Shown here: piece by piece, positions 35,654 through 46,825 of the stretch
Numbering within the stretch: the first letter of the stretch is position 1
How the letters are laid out: the number at the start of each line of letters is the position of its first letter
Assembly: GCA_963682175.1 (NCBI GenBank)
Contig: OY821793.1
Location: 30,394,391 to 30,458,390, forward strand
Reading direction: 5' to 3'
Source of the DNA: Triglochin maritima
Taxonomy: Eukaryota > Streptophyta > Magnoliopsida > Alismatales > Juncaginaceae
Length of the DNA stretch: 64,000 nt
Made by a program: the position numbers and the translations under genes
The notes under the pieces: generated by a model
Seen by the model: only the letters and a program-made list of their open reading frames with translations
Database searches by the model: none
Told to the model about the DNA's origin: nothing

Positions 35654-37585
35654 TGTAACGTCCCCGAAAACAGCGGAAAATTTAAACAATAATAAAGACC
35701 GTCAACGGTCAACAAGGGCACGTCACGGGAAAACAAACCAACATATATATAATATAAAATGTATAGATCCAAGTGGAAGTCAAATATACAAACTGACTGT
35801 GATTACAACAAAACTATACAATAGGTAATCACCTCAAAAGGAAGAGACTAACACTACAGGATCTGATCCCGGGGGCACCCTCCTCGGTCACCACCTCGAC
35901 TCTATAACTGCTCGCTACCTGAAATGCAAACAATTGAAACATGCATGAGTTCCCTGCAGGAACCCCGTATGCCAAACCTCCTAAAATACAAAATGAAATT
36001 AAAGACAATGCAATGCAATGCACATGATCATCCACCTCGGGCCTACAATAATGCCCTCTCCGCCTCCGCGGTACTGAACCACTCCTGCCACCAGGGTCAA
36101 GTCAGTCCACCGCTGCCTCACAAGGGTCAGTCGGCACCACTGCTCCCCAAAAGTGCAGAAAGGAACCCTGGCACTACGCCGCCACCCCAGGAGCGAGTCA
36201 GCCCGCCGAATACACAACTCGGGTCAGACGACAACCGCTGCTCCCCCAAGAGCCGCCAGACGCGCACCCTGCCGGAACATCCTCGGCCTACCGCTAAACC
36301 CCAGCAAACTGCCCAAGGTTTACGGCACACATCCCTCACACCCCGCTCGGTAAGAGAGGCAACAGTACTACAATAATACGCCATCGTCGAAGGTGAAATC
36401 CGTCGCTCCCAAGGCCGGTAATCGACCGTCGCCTCAGAGCCGGTAGTCGACCTATACTCAATGGATCGCGTGTGGATAAATCCACCAACCTGCGGCAGAT
36501 CGGTCGACCGCTACAAGCACACCGGTCGACCGGTCTTCCACACAGTACTCGGTACTGTACAACCAAAAGCACTCGGTCGAACCACGCCAACCGAATTACC
36601 GACCAATCGGTCGAACAAAAGTCGTCTAGCGGTCAACCGTTTAGATGGTCTACGCTATACCAATTTATATAATATATATATCCGACCGGTCGAACCAAGG
36701 GGTCGTTCAACCGATAACAGGGATTTCAGTATTTTGCCTAAGTGGTATTCGGTCGACCGGAACTGCTATACAGTTCGACCGAAACATCACAGGCACTCTA
36801 CTGCTTAATTAAAATGCTCAGTCGGTCGACCGAAAGTTAAAGAGCGGTCGACCGTTTTGATGGTCAAAGCTCCCAACCGACTTAGCATCGAATAGATCGG
36901 TCGAACCAAGTTAAGGATGTTCGACCGTTTAATAAGTCAAAATCCCCAACCGACCTATTCTCATTGTTTTCGGTCGACCGACTAAGTGGACCCGTTCGAC
37001 CGATAACAACATCAACCCTTTTTCCCGCACAAATCTGGCATAACGGTCGACCGTCCATAGACATTGTTCGACCGTTTGCGGGTGCAAATCAATATAATAA
37101 TAGGATCGGTCGACTGCTCACAGGCACCGGTCGACCGATCGTCGTCTTCAACCTCTGAATAGGTTGCAATCCGACGGGGAATTCGACACCAACGTTGATC
37201 CCCAACACTCACAAAGCTTGTGTGAGTTATATTGAAGACTTGTCATACCTTTTTGAAGCTCGTGGATGCCTCCTAAGCTTTGGCAATCTCCACCCAACTT
37301 CTTCTTCTTCTCCTTTTCTTCTTCTCCTTCACTTCTTCTCCTCTCCAAAACTCCTCTCCCACTCTCTGTTGGATCAACCGAAGAAAAACGTTTTAATTAA
37401 AATCTTATCTAACTATATATATTTACATTTTAACTTACCACCTCTACCTCCTCAAATCCTACACCAACACCTCATCTCCCAATTCTTATCCAATTCTTCC
37501 ACCTCATCCTTCATTAATCATGACTTAATTAGGTTAATTAAGTTTAGTTTAGTTTAATTAAGGTGTTTAGATTTAGGTTATTACA
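35654..37585. mobile_element. Solo LTR, family A, copy 1
   Basis: 1932 bp, TGTAACGTCCCCG...GGTTATTACA, flanked by the target duplication CTTAC at 35649-35653 and 37586-37590. A GC-rich section at about 36030-36360 generates overlapping ORFs on both strands, none with a protein signature. From 36501 to 37137 there is a degenerate tandem array of about 73-bp units, each with a pair of CGGTCGACCG-like sites. Then comes a C/T-rich leader-like stretch. A second copy is at 44470-46371 with a different target duplication, so these are independent insertions. Confidence 0.92.
36501..37137. repeat. Phased array of CGGTCGACCG palindromes in solo LTR A copy 1
   Basis: Exact CGGTCGACCG starts at 36501, 36523, 36750, 36823, 36845, 36971, 37044 and 37128, with CGGTCAACCG at 36630 and one-mismatch partners at 36772, 36993, 37065 and 37107. 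Partners lie 20-22 bp apart (17 in one unit). Unit starts at 36750, 36823, 36898, 36971 and 37044 are 73-75 bp apart. The sequence between sites is itself a weak repeat (CCCAACCGAC recurs). Confidence 0.9.
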
Positions 37586-37755
37586 CTTACACCACCCCAC
37601 AAAGGTTGGTCAGGCTAAAGATGATTCTCTCATTTTTGCTTTGGATTTGATATTGTAAATGAACTCTGGATTCCACCAAGTTTGTTGATTGCTAAGTTAT
37701 TTACTAAGTGAAATTATATTTAAGTGGAGTTAGCATTGGATTGCTGCCTAAAAGG

Positions 37756-39271
37756 TGTTAGGATCTATGGCCCTCTAATCGATAGAAAAATGCGGAATTA
37801 AAAAATACTAATCGAAGGATTAAGGAAGAGACAATTGCAAACCACAAATTCGTCGACACCGGAGTTTAGAGAGGTTCGACACCCACACCCGGGTCCTAGT
37901 CCTCCTCGCAAGCCTCGCTCGATCCCCCGAGCCTCGCTTACGGTTCCACTAACCGATCTCCGTTCCGGGCCGAGACCAACGCCGTTTACAACACCGAGCC
38001 TCGCGAACAACCTCTCCTCGCTCGTGTCTCCTCTCACAACCCGAGAGGGAGCTTCCTCGAAGCTTTACAACTTGGTGATTCTTGAATAAGGAATTGGAAT
38101 CACAATCTAACTAACACTCTATACTTGAGCACACTTGGATATGATATGGAATTGGATATGCAAGTGGTGAAGTTTAGGCTTGAGTGTTGTGGATTGAGAG
38201 CTTGAAGATGGAGAGGATTTGGCTTTGAGTATTGGATAGATAGGAAGTGTTCAAGATCTCCAAAGCAACCAAATGAGGTCCTATTTATAAGCCTTCAAGC
38301 TCATCTAGCCGTTTGAGAGTTGGTGGGGAATGGACCAATGAGAAAGCAAGATGTGACTTAAGCTCGGCCAGAAATCGAGACAGATTCGGTCGACCGTTAT
38401 CCACACGGTAGTCCGAAACATTGGTCTGAACAAAGAACTCGTTTGACCGATTATGTATCGGATCACCGTTCACCAACCTCCAGTAGCTTTTATCTATTTA
38501 GCCCTAATTAAATTCGGTTCACCGAAGTCCATTTGGTTCACCGTTCCAAGGTGGACAGTAGAATTGATTGGGCTCTGATCTACTCAAGTTCGGTTGACCG
38601 TGTATACTTCGGTAGACCGAAGTAGCGTGGGAATTGCGCTGACAAAGCGTGGGAGATTGGTTTACCAATAACGGTCAAGTTAAATAGCCGTTGGTCTCCT
38701 AAAGCAATATGATTCGGTTGACCGAATGAAGTTCGGTGTACCGAATATGGATAAGTCAATTTGGCTTTAGGTCAAGATTTAAATACGACCGTTGGAGCAA
38801 AGTCCAAAACCGGTCCAGGCTAATTCGGTCTACCGAAGGCGGTTCGGTATACCGAGGTGGTTATTCCAGGGAACACCTAAAGGATTCTACACGGTTGACC
38901 GCAAGGTGTTCGGTGGACCGAACTCTACAAGATTCGGTTTACCGAGAAGGGGTCGGTTAACCGTGGGGATACATGACAGAATCCTAATGTGCTCAAGTTT
39001 ACATTAATCCTTAGGACTCAAATTATACTACATTACATATTGGTCCAAAGCTTGATTACATGTCTTGAGTCTTTATCTTCTTGTCCCCAAGCTCCTTAGT
39101 TTGATTCTTCATCAACCTATTAAGAATATCGTAAGTACACGAATATATATATGCAATGCATGTATTCATGTTTGCTTACTTTGATTGTCTAGGTTGATTG
39201 ATTAAATATAGATTAAGATTAGATTACTTAATCATCAAAACTAAATAAAGATTAAGGCTAAAAAGCCAACA
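37756..39271. mobile_element. Solo LTR, copia-like family E
   Basis: 1516 bp, TGTTAGGATCTATGG...AAAGCCAACA, with near-matching 5-bp flanks AAAGG (37751-37755) and ATAGG (39272-39276). The TGTT...AACA ends are typical of copia LTRs. The 3' third holds eight pairs of CGGTNNACCG-type sites, all spaced exactly 19 bp. No coding region. It begins 165 bp after the target duplication of solo LTR A. Confidence 0.82.
38387..38963. repeat. Eight CGGTNNACCG site pairs at fixed 19-bp spacing
   Basis: Pair starts are 38387/38406, 38440/38459, 38515/38534, 38591/38610, 38715/38734, 38826/38845, 38892/38911 and 38935/38954. Centres vary (CG, TC, TG, AG, GT, CT, AT, GG, TT, TA) while CGGT and ACCG are kept. 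Many sites extend to TTCGGTNNACCGAA. Confidence 0.93.
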
Positions 39272-39276
39272 ATAGG

Positions 39277-42200
39277 GAGTTGAAAAGGCTCTGTGGCTGT
39301 GGATGAGGGACTAAACTTGCATGTGTTGCTTTCTAAAATGTGGCCCTTACTTACCCTCAGTGGGTATAGAGGTCGTTGATTTGATGAGTGAGTATAGTAA
39401 GTAAGTGTTTGAAGTGGGGAATCTTGATTGATTGTTAAAAGAAACAGGGTAGAGTAGACCTTTAAGGGAAAGAGTTCATGAGAAGTAGTTGTTGAGGTAG
39501 TGCTAGTGTGTTCTTCATGATTTGATGGTGTCAAGTGGGCCACCCTTCGGCCTTAATTTTCAAGCGATGATGATGTATGGACGTAATATTATGGATCGAG
39601 GGATCCAAGAATGAAGGCTTACAGTTCTGCTTTTCTGTAAGATCACCTTGGTTTCAGGGTCCGTCCGCTCCATTTAACAAACAGACACCCAATAAGAGGG
39701 CCTATTTCCATAAGCCCACATTTTGACGACCTTTTCTCTCTTTCAGAGCAAGTTTGGAACCAACATTACCAGCACCTTCAGTAAGAGATACTAGGATTAG
39801 CACTTATGATCAGATCAATCATTTAATTATGCGTGCGTGTATGTGTATGTACACGCATGCTCGCCAATATAATATACTACTATGTTTACAAACAGAAGAC
39901 AAAATGCAAACACCCATTATTGTCCTTGTGATATGATGCAGTAAAAAATTGAAATTCTAAAGCTATATATATGGTTGGGTTTGCATGGAAGATAGAGAAG
40001 AGCCAAACCACCATGACTATTACAACATGACTTCACAAATGCATGCTTTCCAAAAACAAATACCTATACGAATGTGGCACGTCTTAATTATAACCTACTC
40101 GGTTGGTATTGGTTATACCAACCAAATCTGCAGATCAAACAAAATAATTCGTTGATCAAGGCAAGAAAGTTTTGCTAATTATGTCTTCTTAATTTGAGCT
40201 AGCTTTTGTACAACTTGGAGTACGATTGTATGGTTATTTCATTTTTAATTATAAATGCACTAGGTCGAACCCTCGCTCGTTCCATCTCTCCCAAGGGGAG
40301 GATTTAATTGCAGTGGTGGTGACTATTAATATTGACATGTATAGATATCTAATCAATAAATAAAACATGCACTTGCCACCTTCGCAGAGTGGTGCTCATG
40401 TGTCCTCCACCATTAACAGCGCCATAGGCTAAAGATGAGCCACAAGCTCCACCTATTTTGTTCGTAGAGGATCGAATGTGATAAATTGTTCGTATGAAAA
40501 TTTTATAAACTGAAGCGACTTATTAATTAGACTTCTGGGGGTACCTAGAAATTCAAATTTTCTGAAGTAAAAAAAAATCAAATTATATGGTTCCATGATT
40601 TTAAGATTGGAAATGACAACGACTTCATCTATTTCCACATGAAAATCAGAAGAAATATCAGAAGCTAGATCGAGTTCCATGTAAAAACTTTTCTTCATTT
40701 TGTGGAAACCAATGATAACAAGGATGCATCTCATCATTCGGTCTGCTATCAAAACCAACAAGGGACCAATCGACCTGAGCCCATGACCAAGTTGATGCAC
40801 CATATATATGATGAATCCAGCTCAAAGATAACTACACTAGTAATTAAAGAACTTTGTACTTAGTCGGTTAAATCCCTGTATTTGATTTGGTGGTGCCTCA
40901 TTACCCGAACACGATGATATAAATATTGTAACTAAACTCAAAACCCAAACTAACGAAGAAACATAAAAAATAACCCTAGTTCTTCCACCTGTATTTGATT
41001 TTGGGTAGAAGATTTGGGTGGGGGACCTGCCGCCCTTAATTATGTGTATGTTAATCTTGTTGGCGTGTTTGGTGCAGTTTGTGGTAGACATTTGTTGTTG
41101 GTATGGATGGTTATACAACCTATTGCTATTTCTGGTGGCTTTTACCACTTCACCAAAATCGGGACCAACTCTATTATTTCATATATATGCGATTCTTTAT
41201 TGAAATCATATATATTTTTAATTATCAAGTAAGTAATTTGGAGATTTTTTTAGTGGATAAAAAAGGCATGGAGATTGGGTTGCGGTCTACCATCCCTCCC
41301 ACCTACCACCCAAAGAAAATGTGATGCATATGTGTGGTTGGTGGTGGAAGATAACGATTGATATCGTTTACCACTACTCACCAAAACCAAAACCAACACC
41401 AACACCAACACCAACACCATTCTATATATTCTCCAACCACATCTATGCCTTTCAAACCAATTGCACTAACTAAGGTTTTGGTGTAAATTATTTCTTTATT
41501 ATAATATGTGCATTCACCTACCACCCCAACTTTTCTTATCTGTATATATCTACATTGTCAAAAGAGAAAGGACGAGACTTTTAATTTGCCAAAAGAACAT
41601 TTCACCATTTCCTAATAATCATTATCCCCCCCTCAAGCTTTACAGTTTTGACATATACTACTTTCAACACCTAATTAAATTCGTCTAAACACACCCACAC
41701 CGGACCAACTGAGTGGGACAAACCATAAACAATCATTAAAAACACAAAGAATGATAAATTACACACCACATGCAAGAAATGTTGATTTATTTGGAAACAG
41801 AGAAAGATGAATTACAAACCACATGAGATGATGATTTATTTGGAGAGGATGATCCACAATTAGACAAGAGAATTATGATGCATACTTCAATTCTTAACCT
41901 AAAATTTCTTGTGCATTATTAAATGTTTGCATTAGTTAGTAGGGTTTGATCGGAGAGAACATGTACGGCATCATTATAGGGGATTGATTATTGAAGCAAG
42001 CATACGAAATGGAGTTTTTTTCCCACTTTCCTATTGTCATTGTGACATACATTTTTCATACAAAAATTCAAATTTTCATTATATTATCGTTGATTGATGG
42101 AGCACATGCATGATGTAGACTTTAAAAAAATCTGGAACTTCAATTTCTTAATACCAGTTTCAAATAATTCTGTCCATTCTAAGTATAGTTTTCTTTAGTA

Positions 42201-44464
42201 ACTATAAAAAGCAAAACCTTACACTCACTTACCAGTTACCAACAACAATTAAAATCTTATCATTCTTACTCTTTGTGTAAATTTTTAACAAGTAAATATA
42301 GTAAGTGAAGAAAGGTGTACTGTACACCAAAACAATCTAGCTTGTGCGCACATTGATTTGGTGAAATATTGGTCAATTTTTTTTATTTTTTTTTGATGAA
42401 GGTCAAGGATTAAAAGTCCACCTTCCAAGATTGACTCAAACAACTTCATGTGAAACCAATCGGAAGTTGGTATGGAAGTTCTTTCAAAGTTCACACTCAT
42501 ATAATTACGTGCATTGACAGGTTTTCCTCTTTATCCTCGTTTTTGTATTTGTTTAATAATACGCATGCATGTGCAATGTTTGGTCTCATATTGCACCTTT
42601 TGACTTTTATAATTGTATTATTTGATTTTGTGAGAGAAATTGAAACGGTAGTGTGGCAAAAAAGTCTTAAAGCATAAGCAATGATAATAAGTGCAAAAAA
42701 AAAAACCCTCAATGGAAGATAAACTAGTCAAATTCAGAAACACTTAGAATGCATGTATCAAATCAAGTAAATATTTGAAGGTAAACCACAAGCAATTAAC
42801 TCAAACGTACTAATATGGTGTAATCAACGATACAAACGACAAAACATAATATGGAGATAATAACGTGGAATTAGATCAGAGCTCTGGATGGGTACACCTC
42901 CGAGTACAATAAATTCTCAATCAACACTAAAGTTAACAAAATGACTAATCTCATTTCCATACAAGAGGATACATAAACGATAATACATGCTAGCCATCCA
43001 ATAAAATGAGAGAGCACGGAGAAGAAAAAACCTCCAAGGATTATCGGTTGGAACTCAATCTTATCCCCCGTGAGTCTCTAATCTTCAAGCAACAAAGAGA
43101 TCATGGATGTTAAGTAGAGGGAATAATCTCTCACCTTTATTGTCATTTTCAACATCTCAAAGTTCATCTTTTGACGACTCCAATAGCTTTCTCAACTCGA
43201 TGACTCATTGAGTTGTGGAATCGTAACTAGGTGACTCCAATGAGATACTCCATGAGATAGGAATCCACCGTTGGTGACTCTATGAAGGTGATAGGAGAAA
43301 GTAGATCATACTTAGTAGAGGTTTAATTTCCACACCCCAGACCGTAAAGGGTAATGAGTATATATACTAGGGTTTAAGACACAAAATTATGGAGAATGAA
43401 TGTACAAAATAGTTTTTAGTAAGTTTTGTTATTGCCCAGAAATGATCGATCATTTGTCAATCGGTCAACTGAACTTGAAAATCCAGTAACTTCAACTGAA
43501 TTGGAATTGATCACCGTTTCTTGCCGGTCCAGAAAATTTAGATTACACTGTAACACAATTTCCACACAAGTTTTCAAGTCACAAAACTAACTGTTTTGTT
43601 CGGTTACCATGAAATTTCTTGATATGCACTTGCTCTTCGGACCATCGAATCAAACCTGATCTTAACATATTATTTTCTTTCTCTCAGATATCACAATATT
43701 CTTGAATATTTATACTATATTAAAAACAATATTTCTCGATACCTCACAAAATCTTAAAAACCCTTCAATTTTAAGTAAGTGTTCAATTATAACATATTTT
43801 GATAAAAAAGATAGTATAATGATCTGCGACAAATTCCAAGTTGAAATTATGCCATAATCAATCCGAAGAAAGATATGACCGAAAATTTTGATTAAATTGG
43901 ATGGTACCTAAAATATTTTGAAATACTAAAAGATATGATTAATATTTTGAATCATTAATTTGATGATTGTTTACATCACTAATTGTAATTTTATTTTCGA
44001 TAAAGAGATACTAATGTTCTTCCGAGGGTACGCATATTCTATTTCTACAACGGATTTTGGAGATCCTAAGATTAATTTCCATATCTTTGTGTTGTATTCA
44101 AGCACCAGCCATATTTTCTGTCGGGGAAAATTGCAAAATGTTGATCAAGCAGTATTACACTCAATATCAATATATAATGTACCTAAATGAAATTAGACCA
44201 AGCAATTTAGTTATTAATACTTAAAAGTGTATACCTAACCCTACGCGTAAAGTTTTGGTTGTATAATTTCTTGCTACCTTCTGTGACTGTGTTAGAGCAC
44301 GAAAATTAATGAGCAACAATAAATATAAATAATTATTATATACAAATCCAACCTGATCAGCTACTATCTTCACCAACCAAATATTGGAAGAAGTTTTACA
44401 TAAATGCCCCCTGAAAAGACCATTATATACATCATCATTCTATGTTATTGAGAATTACAAATAA
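39277..44464. other. Gene-poor intergenic stretch
   Basis: About 5.2 kb without a gene that I can support. The longest open frame, 116 codons on the minus strand at 40453-40803, and those at 39241-39543 and 41014-41232 have no motif. An ACCAAC hexamer tract is at about 41389-41418. At about 42780-43700 the composition and isolated sites such as CGGTCAACTG look like a decayed LTR, but I cannot find its ends. The rest is AT-rich and featureless. Confidence 0.4.
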
Positions 44465-44469
44465 TATAC

Positions 44470-46371
44470 TGTAACGTACCCGAAAACAGCGGAAAATTTA
44501 AACAATAATAAAGACCGTCAACGGTCAGCACTGGGCACGTCACGGGAAACAAACCAACATATATAATATAATATGATCCACGTGGAAGTCAAATATACAA
44601 ACTGACTGTGATTACGACAAAAGCTATACAATATGTAATCACCTCAAAAGAAAGAAACTGACAACTACAGGATCTGATCTCGGGGGCACCGTCCTCGGTC
44701 ACCACCTCAAACTCTAACCCTGCTCGCTACCTGAAATGCAAACAACAAACATGCCTGAGTTCCCTGCAGGAACCCCGTATACCAAACCTCCTAAAAATAT
44801 AAAAAGGAATTAAAGACAATGCAATGCTATGCACATGATCATCCGCCTCGGGCCCACAATAATGCCCTCACCGCCTCCGCGGCACTGAACCACTCCTGCC
44901 ACTAGGGTCAAGTCAGTCCACCGCTGCCTCACAAGGGTCAGTCGACACCACTGCTCCCCAAAAAGTGCAGGAAGGAACCCCTGGTACACGCCGCACCCAA
45001 AGAGCGAGTCAGCCCGCCGAATACACAACTCGGGTCAGACGACAGCCACTGCTCCCCCAAGAGTCGCCTAGCGCGCACCCTGCCGGAACATCCTCGGCCT
45101 ACCGCTAAACCCTCGCAAACTGCCCAAGGTTTACGGTACACATCCCTCACACCCCGCTCGGTAAGAGAGGAAAAAGTACAACAATAATACGCCTTCGTCG
45201 AAGGTGAAATCCGTAGCTCTCAAAGCCGGTAATCAACCGTCGCCTCGGAGCCGGTAGTCGACCTGACATCGACGGATCGCGTGTGGATAAATCCACCAAC
45301 CTGCGGCAGATCGGTCGACCGCTACAAGCACACCGGTCGACCGGTCCCCCACACAGTACACAGTACTGTACAAACAAATCTACCGGTCGAACCACGCCAA
45401 CCGAATTACCGACCAATCGGTCGAACAAATGTCATCTAGCGGTCGACCGTTTGGAAGGTCTACGCTATACAATTTTATATAATATATATATCCGACCGGT
45501 CGAACCAAGGGGCCGTTCGACCGATAACAGGGATTTCAATAATTTGCTCAAGTCTCGTTCGGTCGACCGGAACTGAAATACAGTTCGACCGAATCAACAC
45601 AAGCACTCTACCGCTTAATTAAATGCTCAGTCGGTCGACCGAGAGTTAAAGAGCGGTCGACCGTTTTGATGGTCAAAGCTCCCAACCGACTTAGCATCGA
45701 ATGGATCGGTCGAACAAGGTAAAGGACGTTCGACCGTTTAATAAGTCAAAATCCCCAACCGACCCATTCTCATCGTTATTCGGTCGACCGGCTAAGTGGT
45801 CCCGTTCGACCGATAACAGTATATCCCCTTTTTCCCGCACAAATCTGGCATAACGGTCGACCGTCTAACGACATCGTTCGACCGTTCGCGGGTAAATATC
45901 AATATAATAATAGGATCGGTCGACTGCCCACAGGCACCGGTCGACCGATCGTCGTCTTCAACCTCTGAATTGGTTGAATTCCGACGGGGAATTCGACACC
46001 AACGTCGATCCCCAACACTCACAAGGCACAAGTGAGTTATATTGAAGATTTGGCATACCTTTTTGACGGTTGAAGAAGCCTCCCTAGTTTTGGCAACCTC
46101 AACCCAACACTTGACCTTCTTCTCCTCTTCTTCTTCTCTCCTTCTTCTTCTTCACCAATTTCGCCTCTCACACACTCTCTGAACTGAACACAAGTGAAGA
46201 AACGTTTTAATTAACCCTACACCTCTATTTATCGTAACATCCAAGTTTATCTTCAATCCACCTCTTAAACTTCAAATCAAAACAAGCCACCTCATCCTTC
46301 ACTAATCAAGGTTTAATTAGGTTAATTGGTTTAGTTTAGTTTAATCAGGATGCTTAGATTAAGTTATTACA
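44470..46371. mobile_element. Solo LTR, family A, copy 2, upstream of PAL
   Basis: 1902 bp, TGTAACGTACCCG...AAGTTATTACA, target duplication TATAC at 44465-44469 and 46372-46376. It aligns with 35654-37585 along its whole length in the same orientation. Its right end is 455 bp from the PAL start codon and about 310 bp from the PAL TATA box. Overlapping ORFs in its GC-rich third mirror those of copy 1 and are not credible genes. Confidence 0.92.
45312..45947. repeat. Phased array of CGGTCGACCG palindromes in solo LTR A copy 2
   Basis: Exact sites start at 45312, 45334, 45440, 45560, 45632, 45654, 45781, 45854 and 45938. The unit starts 45560, 45632, 45707, 45781 and 45854 are 72-75 bp apart. 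Pairs such as 45312/45334 and 45632/45654 are 22 bp apart, the same geometry as copy 1. Confidence 0.9.
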
Positions 46372-46376
46372 TATAC

Positions 46377-46825
46377 TCCTTAAATCTTTGGCATTAGTGG
46401 TGGATCCATGAATTTGGTCTTTGAATCAATGGTACTCCATCCAACGGCCTAGATCGAGGACCTCTATTATCTCCAAGTTGGACCCCAACAACCACATAAC
46501 ACAAAACACAACTCTCTTTCCCTTAATTTTCCTTCCCACCACCACAACTTGACTCACTCACTCACGACTCCATCAAACAACTTATTAACTTAATTGTCTC
46601 CAATTAATGTAATCCAATCCAATCTCAATCTCAATCCCAACCAAACCACTCCTCCCACCCACCCCAACACCTCTCTACTCTCTATATATACCCTCCAAAC
46701 TCACCACCTCCTCCATAACAATAACACCAACACCAACACCAAATAATCACTTTTAATTTAGCCCATCCATCACTTGGTTAGTCTCTAGCTAGCTTAATCC
46801 CCATCGATCGATCATATTTTCATAC
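46377..46825 (+). promoter_or_regulatory. PAL promoter and 5' leader
   Basis: TATA box CTATATATA at 46682-46690, preceded by a C/A-rich block at 46631-46670 (CAACCAAACC, CCCACCCACCCC) resembling the MYB-bound AC elements of phenylpropanoid genes. The leader from about 46715 is rich in ACCAAC repeats and ends AATCCCCATCGATCG before the ATG. Only 455 bp separate the solo LTR from the start codon, so regulation beyond this core may lie in or beyond the LTR. Confidence 0.6.

Noticed and set aside
35829..37212. Overlapping ORFs of 66-150 codons on both strands in solo LTR A, mirrored at 44810-46031 in copy 2
   Set aside because: They arise from a GC-rich segment low in stop codons, have no domain or consistent start, and the CGGTCGACCG array accounts for the repeated Arg/Pro/Val/Asp pattern. 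Conservation between the copies simply reflects common LTR origin.
40453..40803. 116-codon minus-strand ORF
   Set aside because: Composition is ordinary AT-rich, no domain is recognisable, no neighbouring exon or promoter.
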